The notes beneath the pieces were generated by a model. That model was not told where the DNA came from and did not search any database. It saw only the letters and a list, made by a program, of their open reading frames with translations. A program made the position numbers and the translations under genes. From the NCBI GenBank assembly GCA_021299635.1, contig JAJTFA010000004.1, forward strand, positions 62,001 through 126,000: a stretch of DNA of 64,000 bases, given 5' to 3'. Of the stretch, positions 47,976 to 55,580 are shown piece after piece. Every line of letters begins with the position of its first letter. The stretch's first letter is position 1. The stretch is from Sphingobacteriales bacterium (GTDB lineage Bacteria; Bacteroidota; Bacteroidia; UKL13-3).

Positions 47976-48183
47976 AAGCGTTATTGTTTTCTTTAATCAG
48001 ATGCACCGCGGTTAGTGCTTCATTTTGCGGGCAATATAATTGTATGTTTCCGAATGTTTGATAGCTGCTATCTCTTTTATTCATCTCTATCGCATGCACT
48101 CCATTCTCATTGAGCATGCTCAGAATTATTTCAGCCTCTATTGGGTTGGTGGTTTCGTAAATTAATACCCAATCACTCCCCAT
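47965..48183 (-). CDS. DUF2007-domain small protein
   Basis: A 72-residue soluble protein of the DUF2007 (putative signal-transducing) family: WVLIYETTNPIEAEIILSML at the start, then a beta hairpin ending in QLYCPQNEALTAVHLI. The fold is ferredoxin-like. Function is unknown. It overlaps the genes on both sides by 11 bases (CPBP protease upstream, cdsA downstream), so the three are one translational unit. Confidence 0.82.
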   Translation of the reverse strand: MGSDWVLIYETTNPIEAEIILSMLNENGVHAIEMNKRDSSYQTFGNIQLYCPQNEALTAVHLIKENNNAYDK

Positions 48184-49117
48184 TTGGATAAACTCTTTTT
48201 TTCCAGATGCATGTTAACTGATATAGAGCAGCGGCAAGCAGCATAAAGCTGATTGCATTAATATACCAGGGAAAAACAAAATTGCTATGAAATATGTCAG
48301 GACCTATTTCATCCCATTTGTAAAAAACATTTAGCGTGACTAATGCATTATTTAAAAGATGAAATAAAACAGCAGGCCAAATGCTGCCGAAAGCCATTAC
48401 CAGATAACCCAGACATACGCCTAACAGCATGCGTGGTAAAAATCCGTAAAACTGACCATGAAATGCACTGAATAATATGGCACCAATCCATATAGACACA
48501 TGTCTGTTTTTAAAACAATAAAACATGAGTTGCAACAAAGCCCCTCTAAATAAAAATTCTTCTGCTATAGCCGGAATAATTGCTGTTACAAGTATTGTTA
48601 TAGCTATTGAGCTTCCGTTTTCATTACTTATAAATGCCTTGGTTAGTTCCAGGGCTGCATTTTCAGCCGCCCTTAGTTTGGCTTCCAGTATCGACCATGA
48701 TTCAGGTAATTGGAATTCCTCATTTAACTCAACCGTCCAACCAATAAAAGGAGTTGCAATCAGATATAGAACCGGAACCCAAAACCAAGAGAAAATATTA
48801 CCTACATAATTTGCTTTGAGGAAAGAAACAGCAGGCATCCCGAATGAGCGTGGAAAATACAGAGCAGGCAGTAAGAATCCTCCAAACGCAGAAAGCGATT
48901 GACTAAGCTGCATGGTTCTTAATACCTGAATATTGGTGCGCATCTCATTCATTAAATGCGGATTTGAAAATAAATCAACACCAAATAAAAAACGCGATAT
49001 AAACATACCCAGCCCTAAGAATGTAAAAGAAAAAACCAGCACCATACCGCCAAGTATAAACAAGCGAGAAACAAAAAAGAGTATCGGATTCTGGTTGTTA
49101 GGAAGGTTTTGAATCAT
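48173..49117 (-). CDS. CPBP-family intramembrane metalloprotease
   Basis: A 314-residue membrane protein with about eight hydrophobic helices. The Abi/CPBP motifs are EEFLFRG near residue 184 and, downstream, FSAFHGQFYGFLPRMLLG and HLLNNA, giving the Glu and His metal ligands. Members cleave or modify membrane proteins; related eukaryotic enzymes process CAAX prenyl proteins. Start at ATG 49115-49117, 27 bases from the divergent dusB start. It is the first gene of the block that ends with cdsA and the SRPBCC protein. Confidence 0.88.
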   Translation of the reverse strand: MIQNLPNNQNPILFFVSRLFILGGMVLVFSFTFLGLGMFISRFLFGVDLFSNPHLMNEMRTNIQVLRTMQLSQSLSAFGGFLLPALYFPRSFGMPAVSFLKANYVGNIFSWFWVPVLYLIATPFIGWTVELNEEFQLPESWSILEAKLRAAENAALELTKAFISNENGSSIAITILVTAIIPAIAEEFLFRGALLQLMFYCFKNRHVSIWIGAILFSAFHGQFYGFLPRMLLGVCLGYLVMAFGSIWPAVLFHLLNNALVTLNVFYKWDEIGPDIFHSNFVFPWYINAISFMLLAAALYQLTCIWKKRVYPNGE

Positions 49118-49122
49118 TTGCG

Positions 49123-49130
49123 TACTTTTG
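49123..49130 (+). promoter_or_regulatory. -7 promoter element for dusB
   Basis: TACTTTTG matches TAnnTTTG exactly, 14 bases before the dusB ATG. The whole divergent gap is 27 bases, so any promoter of the CPBP gene must overlap dusB coding sequence. Confidence 0.55.
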
Positions 49131-49144
49131 CCGCGCAAATATAC

Positions 49145-50140
49145 ATGGTAAAAATTGATAAAATAGAACTAGGTGAATTTCCTTTGTTGCTAGCTCCAAT
49201 GGAAGATGTGAGTGATCCTCCATTCAGAGCAGTATGCAAAGCAAACGGAGCAGATCTGATGTATACTGAGTTTATTTCATCTGAAGGCCTGATTCGTGAT
49301 GCCATTAAAAGCAAAAAGAAACTCGATATTTTTGATTATGAAAGGCCGGTTGGCATACAAATATTTGGCGGTGACGAAGAATCAATGGCAATGGCAGCGC
49401 AGATTGTAGATGCAACCGAGCCTGATTTGCTTGATATTAATTTTGGTTGCCCTGTTAAAAAAGTAGTTTGTAAAGGTGCCGGAGCGGGTATCTTAAAGGA
49501 TTTACCTCAGATGGTTAAAGTAACCCAGGCTGTTGTAAAATCAACCAAACTACCTGTAACCGTTAAAACGAGATTAGGTTGGGATGATAACAGTAAAAAT
49601 ATAGAAGAAGTGGCAGAGCGATTGTTTGATGTAGGCATCAAAGCGCTAACTATACATGGTCGTACGCGTGCGCAGCTATATAAAGGCGAAGCCGACTGGA
49701 GTTTAATTGCCAAGGTTAAGAACAATCCGCGTATACAAATACCTATTTTTGGCAATGGCGATATTGATTCTCCGGAGAAGGCATTGGAATACCGCAATCG
49801 CTATGGTATAGATGGCATTATGATAGGCCGCGCTGCCATTGGCTACCCGTGGATTTTTAATGAGATTAAGCATTATTTTAAAACCGGAGCTCGCCTGGCT
49901 GCCCCAGCCATAGAGCAACGTGTAGAAGTTTGCCGTCAGCATTTAAATCACTCTATTGAGTGGAAAGGTGAGATAGTTGGCATTTTTGAGATGCGCAGGC
50001 ATTATACGCATTACTTTAGAGGCTTAGATAATTTCAAAGGATTTCGCACCCAATTGGTAACTCTGCAAAATAAAGAAGCACTGAACTCAGTGCTTGATGA
50101 AATTAGCTTAAGGTATGCTCATTACGAGCCTGTGGCCTAA
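49145..50140 (+). CDS. dusB: tRNA-dihydrouridine synthase DusB
   Basis: A 331-residue FMN-dependent TIM-barrel enzyme that reduces uridines in the D-loop of tRNA. The opening LLLAPMEDVSDPPFRAVC, the DINFGCPVKKVVCKGAGAG segment with the catalytic Cys near residue 98, and IHGRTRAQLYKGEADW are typical. ATG 49145-49147 is used since it begins right before the barrel. The stop overlaps that of the convergent radical SAM gene by 4 bases. Confidence 0.94.
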   Translation: MVKIDKIELGEFPLLLAPMEDVSDPPFRAVCKANGADLMYTEFISSEGLIRDAIKSKKKLDIFDYERPVGIQIFGGDEESMAMAAQIVDATEPDLLDINFGCPVKKVVCKGAGAGILKDLPQMVKVTQAVVKSTKLPVTVKTRLGWDDNSKNIEEVAERLFDVGIKALTIHGRTRAQLYKGEADWSLIAKVKNNPRIQIPIFGNGDIDSPEKALEYRNRYGIDGIMIGRAAIGYPWIFNEIKHYFKTGARLAAPAIEQRVEVCRQHLNHSIEWKGEIVGIFEMRRHYTHYFRGLDNFKGFRTQLVTLQNKEALNSVLDEISLRYAHYEPVA

Positions 50141-51159
50141 TTCCACACTTTGGTGCCTTCGGTGCAATTGGTGCATATATCGATTTCTTTTCTTGATTTA
50201 AGGATGGCTTGTCGGAATAGATTGTATTTATCACCACTCCATACTTGCTGAAACGTATCGGTGCTCACATCTCCAAAACGGTGTGTGGCATCCTTATCAA
50301 AACAACATGGAACAACTAATCCATCCCAGGTAATAACACTTCCGCGCCACATACGCCAGCATTGGTTGAGTAATTTATTCTTGATGCGATAACTCCCGTC
50401 AGGTAGTTTCTCATATCTGCTCAGATCTTTGTTTTCAGGAATAAAGTCAGCACTATTCTGGTAGTCATAGATTTGAGCCGTTTTAATACCCAGCTCATCT
50501 ACTCCAATTTTTTTTGCCAGTGCTTTAATCTCAGGTATCTGATGCTCATTATGCTTAAAGGCAATGAATTGCCAAATGATATGAGGCGTTGTCTTATTGA
50601 GCTTATTTTTCCAGTAAAGTAACCTCTCTGTTCCTTCTATTACTTTATCCAGTTTACCGCCTACTCTGTACTTTCCATAGATATCCTGAGTAGTGCCATC
50701 AACAGAAATAATTAACCTATCCAAACCACTTTCAACCGATGCTTTTGCAATTTCATCGGTAAAATAATGGGCATTGCTTGAAGTAGCCGTATATATATTT
50801 CTGGCTGATGCATAGCTTACAAACTCAAGAAACTGCTTATTTAAAAAAGGCTCCCCCTGAAAATAAAGGATTAGCCACACCAATTCTTCATGTATCTCGT
50901 CTATTATCTTTTTATACAGATCAAGATTAAGCATACCTGTATTGCGGCTAAACTCCCTTAAACCGCTGGGGCATTGAGGGCAGCGAAGATTACAACTGGT
51001 GGTAGGCTCAATTTCCATACTTAATGGCTTACCCCAATGCACTACCTTACCGGTAGATTTTGACAAATAATAACTGGTAAAAAGCTTTAACACGTTGAGC
51101 AAACGCTTGCCGTTTAGCTTGGATAAAACATTGATTCCGTCTGTAAGGCTCCTATTCAT
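50137..51159 (-). CDS. Radical SAM/SPASM domain protein
   Basis: A 340-residue enzyme. The radical SAM cluster motif CNLRCPQC lies at about residues 56-63, after EIEPTTS. The C-terminal SPASM part has cysteines at NQCWRMW, PCCFDKD and CTNCTEG that can bind one or two further Fe-S clusters. This architecture is used in peptide maturases, sugar-modifying enzymes and others. No precursor peptide gene is seen beside it, so the substrate is unknown. A TAAATTTG element lies 20 bases upstream. Confidence 0.88.
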   Translation of the reverse strand: MNRSLTDGINVLSKLNGKRLLNVLKLFTSYYLSKSTGKVVHWGKPLSMEIEPTTSCNLRCPQCPSGLREFSRNTGMLNLDLYKKIIDEIHEELVWLILYFQGEPFLNKQFLEFVSYASARNIYTATSSNAHYFTDEIAKASVESGLDRLIISVDGTTQDIYGKYRVGGKLDKVIEGTERLLYWKNKLNKTTPHIIWQFIAFKHNEHQIPEIKALAKKIGVDELGIKTAQIYDYQNSADFIPENKDLSRYEKLPDGSYRIKNKLLNQCWRMWRGSVITWDGLVVPCCFDKDATHRFGDVSTDTFQQVWSGDKYNLFRQAILKSRKEIDICTNCTEGTKVWN

Positions 51160-51178
51160 TTATATAGCGCAATGATAA

Positions 51179-51186
51179 CAAATTTA
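51179..51186 (-). promoter_or_regulatory. -7 promoter element for the radical SAM gene
   Basis: The minus strand reads TAAATTTG, matching TAnnTTTG. Its -33 region falls just beside the left arm of the inverted repeat at 51208-51219. Confidence 0.5.
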
Positions 51187-51207
51187 TAGAAAGCATGCAC
51201 CTTTAGC

Positions 51208-51311
51208 AGTATGGTTATTTACTCTGCAAGCATATAAAAGCAAATACCAAACGAGGTATATTCATTGTAGATATAGCAACAAAACTTGAGTATATAGATA
51301 ATAACCATACT
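51208..51311. repeat. 12-bp perfect inverted repeat in the radical SAM/SPFH intergenic region
   Basis: AGTATGGTTATT (51208-51219) and its exact reverse complement AATAACCATACT (51300-51311) are separated by 80 bases. The pair lies between two divergent genes and could be two operator sites for one regulator. The arms are far apart for a simple terminator. Confidence 0.6.
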
Positions 51312-51366
51312 TGAAAACACAAGTTGGTAAGCTTTTTGTAGACCCTATTCTATCAATATTTAAATT

Positions 51367-52242
51367 ATGAAAAACATCTATTTTTCTTTGATGGGACTGG
51401 CATTGATGTCAGCAATCAGTTGCAGAATTGTTTTCCAGGATGAAGTGGCTGTAAAAAGAACACTTGGCAGAATTACGAATAATGTAATTGAACCCGGACC
51501 CCGTTTTTACAACCCATTTGTGTCAACAATAATTACCATACCTGTTCGAACAATCAATTTAGAACTTAATCTGGGGCTTCCATCAAAAGAAGGTTTAACG
51601 GTAAATTCTGAGATATCCATTTTGTATAAGGTAAAGAACAATGAAGTGCCAAATATCTTACGGTCAACCGGATTAAATTTTGAAGAAGTATTGATTAAAC
51701 CTGTATTTCGAAGTGCTGCAGCAGACGTGTGTGCTAATTTTGATGCCAAGGATATGCATAGTGCAAAACGTTCTGTGATTGAAAAAGAAATCAGGGAAAG
51801 AATGATGATGACGTTAGAGGCTAAAGGATTTATCATCGAGTCGGTGCTAATGAAATCCATTGTACTACCGGCAGGCCTCTCCAAAGCCATTGAAGAAAAG
51901 CTTCAGGCAGAGCAGGATGCCCAACGAATGGAGTTTTTAAAAGACCGCGAAAAAAGGGATGCTGAAAGAAAACTGATACAAGCCGAAGGTGAAAAAAATG
52001 CTCAGATAGTTGCTGCAGAAGCGCAAAGAAGGAAAACTGAAATTGAAGCAGAAGGACGTGCGAACGCTATAAAGACTGAGGCTGATGCCCAAGCTAAAGC
52101 AAATGATATGCTTAATAAAAGTATTACTCCAGCTGTACTGAAAAACAAGCAGATTGAGGCTTTTCAGGGATTATCCAGATCAAACAATACCAAGGTAATT
52201 ATAACCGATGGTAAGACGCCTCTGATTGGAATAGATCAATAA
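51367..52242 (+). CDS. SPFH/prohibitin-domain protein with a lipobox-like leader
   Basis: A 291-residue protein of the prohibitin/SPFH (Band 7) family. Its hydrophobic leader ends in MSAISC with Cys 19, resembling a lipobox rather than the usual membrane helix followed by a basic residue. The SPFH core follows (about 25-190: DEVAVKRTLGRITNN, LNLGLPSKEGLTVNSE), then a long Glu/Ala/Lys coiled coil (about 185-245) and a short C-terminal segment. SPFH proteins form large cage-like oligomers that hold membrane proteins and proteases. A lipid anchor would place it at the periplasmic face or outer membrane. No NfeD or FtsH partner is adjacent. Confidence 0.82.
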   Translation: MKNIYFSLMGLALMSAISCRIVFQDEVAVKRTLGRITNNVIEPGPRFYNPFVSTIITIPVRTINLELNLGLPSKEGLTVNSEISILYKVKNNEVPNILRSTGLNFEEVLIKPVFRSAAADVCANFDAKDMHSAKRSVIEKEIRERMMMTLEAKGFIIESVLMKSIVLPAGLSKAIEEKLQAEQDAQRMEFLKDREKRDAERKLIQAEGEKNAQIVAAEAQRRKTEIEAEGRANAIKTEADAQAKANDMLNKSITPAVLKNKQIEAFQGLSRSNNTKVIITDGKTPLIGIDQ

Positions 52243-52253
52243 CATACGTGAAT

Positions 52254-52283
52254 GCTCAGGCGAACAAAGCCTGAGCTTTTTTT
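52254..52283 (+). terminator. Rho-independent terminator after the SPFH gene
   Basis: GCTCAGGC-N7-GCCTGAGC, an 8-base perfect stem, is followed by seven T. It lies 12 bases past the stop and touches the stop codon of the convergent radA. Confidence 0.88.
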
Positions 52284-53652
52284 ATCCAAAAAGTAATTGC
52301 AGCATTTCATCCAACTTACCTACTGCAATTGTTTTAATGCTTGATTGCTTTGAAGGCAACTTATTGAATTTAGAAAGATAAATAGTTTTAAATCCCAGCT
52401 TTTCAGCCTCTGAAATACGTTGTTCAATTCTACTCACTGCTCTAACCTCACCACTCAAACCTACCTCACCGATAAAACATATTTTACCATCGAGTGCTAT
52501 ATTTTCATAACTTGAAACAATAGCGGCTACTATGCTTAAGTCAATACCCGGATCTTCCACACGCAAACCACCAGCAATATTGATGAATACATCTTGCATG
52601 CCCATGCGCAAACCACATTTCTTCTCAAGCACAGCCAGAAGCATGTTTAATCGTTTCGCATCATAGCCATTGCTGTTGCGCTGAGGTGTTCCATAAACTG
52701 CAGTGCTCACCAAAGCCTGCGTTTCTATCATGAGTGGTCTCATCCCTTCAATGGTAGCTGCAATGGCCACACCACTTAATGCCTCATCTCTTTGCGAAAT
52801 AAGTATTTCAGACGGATTGCTTACTTCTCTCAAGCCACCGCTTTGCATTTCATAAATACCTATTTCACTTGTGCTGCCAAAACGGTTTTTCGTGGTTCGC
52901 AATATGCGGTACACATGGTGGCGGTCGCCCTCAAATTGCAAAACGGTATCAACCATGTGTTCCAGTAATTTTGGTCCTGCCAGGGAACCATCTTTGGTAA
53001 TATGGCCTATTAAAAAAACAGGTGTTCCGGTTTCTTTTGCAAACCGTATCATATCGCCTGCTGTTTCCTTAATTTGAGAGATACTACCCGGTGTTGAATC
53101 AATCAGCTCACTTTGCAGGGTTTGAATAGAATCGATAATAACAATATCCGGCTGCAATTCCTGCAGGGCTTTGCCAATACGCTGGGTTGAAACTTCAGTA
53201 AACAGATAACACTGTTCATTTCGGAAAGGCAAGCGCTCAGCGCGCATTTTAATTTGTGTATCACTCTCCTCTCCGCTAATGTAAAGAACCTTTTTATCGG
53301 TGAACTGCAAAGCAATCTGTAACATAAGTGTAGACTTCCCAATGCCGGGCTCCCCTCCTATTAAAACAACACTTCCAGGAACAACGCCACCTCCGAGAAC
53401 CCTTGCGAGTTCAATATCCTTAACCGGATAGCGTTGCTCATTGCCCTGTTCCACCTCTTTTAGTAATACCGGTTTAAGCAAAGGTGCTGATCTATCTGTT
53501 TGCTTCCATGTTTTTTTAAAATCAGTTTTCTCTTTATGCACTACTTCTTCTATATAGGTATTCCATTCCCCGCATGATGGGCATTTGCCAATCCATTTGG
53601 CTGATGATGCACCGCAGCTTTTGCAGAAAAAAGTAGTTTGTGTTTTTGCCAT
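52282..53652 (-). CDS. radA: DNA repair protein RadA (Sms)
   Basis: A 456-residue RecA-related ATPase. An N-terminal C4 zinc finger (CKSC ... CPSC, residues 9-26) is followed by the ATPase core with Walker A GGEPGIGKST near 97, the RadA-specific KNRFGS near 255 and a C-terminal Lon-protease-like domain (from about 290). It speeds branch migration in recombination. Length is typical (about 455). The ATG may be at or very near the transcription start (see promoter). Confidence 0.96.
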   Translation of the reverse strand: MAKTQTTFFCKSCGASSAKWIGKCPSCGEWNTYIEEVVHKEKTDFKKTWKQTDRSAPLLKPVLLKEVEQGNEQRYPVKDIELARVLGGGVVPGSVVLIGGEPGIGKSTLMLQIALQFTDKKVLYISGEESDTQIKMRAERLPFRNEQCYLFTEVSTQRIGKALQELQPDIVIIDSIQTLQSELIDSTPGSISQIKETAGDMIRFAKETGTPVFLIGHITKDGSLAGPKLLEHMVDTVLQFEGDRHHVYRILRTTKNRFGSTSEIGIYEMQSGGLREVSNPSEILISQRDEALSGVAIAATIEGMRPLMIETQALVSTAVYGTPQRNSNGYDAKRLNMLLAVLEKKCGLRMGMQDVFINIAGGLRVEDPGIDLSIVAAIVSSYENIALDGKICFIGEVGLSGEVRAVSRIEQRISEAEKLGFKTIYLSKFNKLPSKQSSIKTIAVGKLDEMLQLLFG

Positions 53653-53656
53653 TGCC

Positions 53657-53686
53657 CAAAATTAGTTTAATTAAAACCAAAAACAA
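53657..53686 (-). promoter_or_regulatory. Promoter of radA, possibly leaderless
   Basis: On the minus strand TTG (53684-53686), 19 bases, then TAATTTTG (53657-53664). The start codon begins 4 bases after the G, so the message may begin at or beside the ATG. Confidence 0.6.
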
Positions 53687-53731
53687 TTTACGTCATAAAA
53701 ATGCTTTATTTGCAGCCATTCTTAGTCATGC

Positions 53732-54703
53732 ATGGGAAACTCAGACTTTCTTAAAAAACCTGTTGAGCAAGAGCTTGAGCGCTTTGAACGTCATTTTCGT
53801 GAATCCATGAAGAGTACCGTTCCATTGCTAGATACCATCATGACATATATTGTAAAACGCAAGGGAAAGCAAATGAGGCCTATGTTTGTATTTTACAGTG
53901 CTCGGCTTTTTAATGGCGTAACAGAGTCAACATACAGGGCAGCATCATTAATTGAGTTGCTTCACACAGCTACCCTGGTGCATGATGATGTGGTAGATGA
54001 CAGCGATGAGCGCAGAGGCTTTTTCAGCATCAATGCATTATGGAAAAACAAGATAGCTGTTTTGGTTGGTGACTATTTGCTTAGCAGGGGCTTGTTGCTG
54101 GCGGTAAAAAACAAAGAATTCAGGCTCCTTGAAATAGTTAGTGATGCAGTTAGGGAAATGAGTGAAGGAGAATTATTACAAATTGAGAAAACTAGAAATC
54201 TTAATTTATCTGAAGCGGTATATTATGATATTATCCGTAAAAAAACAGCTTCACTGATTGCTTCTTGTTGCGCCACTGGTGCAGCATCAGCGGGGGCTGA
54301 TGAGGACACCATTAAAAAAATGTGGGTGTTTGGCGAAAAAGTTGGCATAGCGTTTCAACTCAAGGATGACTTACTGGATTATGGCGATGCTGAAATTGGC
54401 AAGCCGGTAGGCATAGATTTAAAAGAGAAGAAGCTTACTCTACCTATTATCTATACCCTCAACAATGCCAATTCCTCAACAAAATCATATATTATAAACG
54501 CCATAAAAAACCACAGCCAGAACAAAAAGCGAATTGAAGAAGTAATTAAATACGTGAATGAGCATGATGGCATTGCTTACACAAAAAAAGCAATGCAACA
54601 ATACAGATCAGATGCGCTACAAATATTGGATGAGATTGCCGGCAAATCCAATACCTCTCAACTTAAAGCCCTTGTTGATTATGTAATTGACCGTAAAATC
54701 TGA
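53732..54703 (+). CDS. Polyprenyl diphosphate synthetase (trans-isoprenyl type)
   Basis: A 323-residue all-helical enzyme. The first Asp-rich motif HDDVVDDSDERRG (about 87-99) and the second KDDLLDYGD (about 211-219) bind the magnesium-diphosphate of the allylic substrate. It condenses isopentenyl diphosphate units to a long chain, most likely the octaprenyl or similar tail of menaquinone. Two residues before the first DDxxD-like motif are small or aliphatic, which fits a long-chain product, but chain length is inference. It is divergent from radA. Confidence 0.9.
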   Translation: MGNSDFLKKPVEQELERFERHFRESMKSTVPLLDTIMTYIVKRKGKQMRPMFVFYSARLFNGVTESTYRAASLIELLHTATLVHDDVVDDSDERRGFFSINALWKNKIAVLVGDYLLSRGLLLAVKNKEFRLLEIVSDAVREMSEGELLQIEKTRNLNLSEAVYYDIIRKKTASLIASCCATGAASAGADEDTIKKMWVFGEKVGIAFQLKDDLLDYGDAEIGKPVGIDLKEKKLTLPIIYTLNNANSSTKSYIINAIKNHSQNKKRIEEVIKYVNEHDGIAYTKKAMQQYRSDALQILDEIAGKSNTSQLKALVDYVIDRKI

Positions 54704-54717
54704 GCTAATTTCAGATT
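54697..54717. terminator. Possible small hairpin at a convergent gene end
   Basis: AATCTGA-N7-TCAGATT is a 7-base perfect inverted repeat covering the polyprenyl synthetase stop and lying 1 base before the next stop. No long T run follows, so terminator function is uncertain. Confidence 0.35.
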
Positions 54718-54718
54718 C

Positions 54719-55543
54719 TTATTCAATAAATACTTTTTTCACGACCAGATTGGTTCCGCTCATGATTTTTATCAGATAAACTCCTTTGCTTAATGCCAAT
54801 GTTTCTAGATCCAATCGGTTATTAATACCTATATTTTCATGCAACAATAGTTGTCCATTTATGCTATAAAGTTCAGCGATAACTGGTGATGTTACTGCCC
54901 AAACCGGAACATCAATCTGGATAAAATCTTTTGCAGGATTAGGGAAAATATGGACCGATTTTAGTCCTAATTCGTTGGTTGAGGTTGTTCCTTTCTCAAG
55001 CACCCGTAAGGTTGATAAATAGGTGGCATCACTCCATTTATGCCCCATTAGGTTTGAGTTAAAAGCAGCAAAGAAAATAACATCTCTGGTTCCAGCAGGA
55101 GGAGCAATCCAGTCAAACTCCCAAACGTTTGAGTCGACACCATCTACTCCGGCCGAACGATAAGTTATATACTTATCATTTCCGATAAGCTTAGTTCTTA
55201 AACTATCTGTAATTATCATTGAACCCAGCAATCTTCCATCAGGATGTTGAGGCGATGCAGAGAATCCAAAACGATCATGGCCTAGATAAAGATTTCTTGC
55301 ACGTATGCGATAACGCTGACCGGGCGTGTACCCTTCTGCCGGCACATTTGAAGTAACCCAACCTTCAACAGTCATGGCAGCACCACCATGACATGCAGTA
55401 CAATTCTTGAGACTATCTCCCGGTGAACCTGTATAGCCTGCATCTGTTCCATCTCTTCTTTTGCCAAATGAACCCTCATTAAAAGAGGCCAAGAATATCA
55501 ATGCACTAAAAGCAATTAATGCAGTATGTATATTTTTTTTCAT
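54719..55543 (-). CDS. Secreted protein with CxxCH motif and T9SS type A sorting domain
   Basis: A 274-residue exported protein. The signal peptide spans about 1-21. Residues 48-52 (CTACH) fit the c-type heme attachment motif CxxCH. A beta-rich domain of the Reeler or choice-of-anchor V type follows (about 55-190; FGFSASPQHPDGRLLG, EFDWIAPPAGTRDVIFFAAF). The last 80 residues are a T9SS type A domain (HIFPNPAKDFIQIDV ... KKVFIE). It should be surface-located or released. Whether heme is bound is unknown. Confidence 0.82.
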   Translation of the reverse strand: MKKNIHTALIAFSALIFLASFNEGSFGKRRDGTDAGYTGSPGDSLKNCTACHGGAAMTVEGWVTSNVPAEGYTPGQRYRIRARNLYLGHDRFGFSASPQHPDGRLLGSMIITDSLRTKLIGNDKYITYRSAGVDGVDSNVWEFDWIAPPAGTRDVIFFAAFNSNLMGHKWSDATYLSTLRVLEKGTTSTNELGLKSVHIFPNPAKDFIQIDVPVWAVTSPVIAELYSINGQLLLHENIGINNRLDLETLALSKGVYLIKIMSGTNLVVKKVFIE

Positions 55544-55580
55544 TCAACTAATTTAGTGATAATTTATCTTAAAAATTAGA

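Noticed and set aside
50137-51366. RiPP cluster around the radical SAM/SPASM gene
   Set aside because: No small precursor gene, protease or exporter is seen next to it; the flanking genes are dusB and SPFH.
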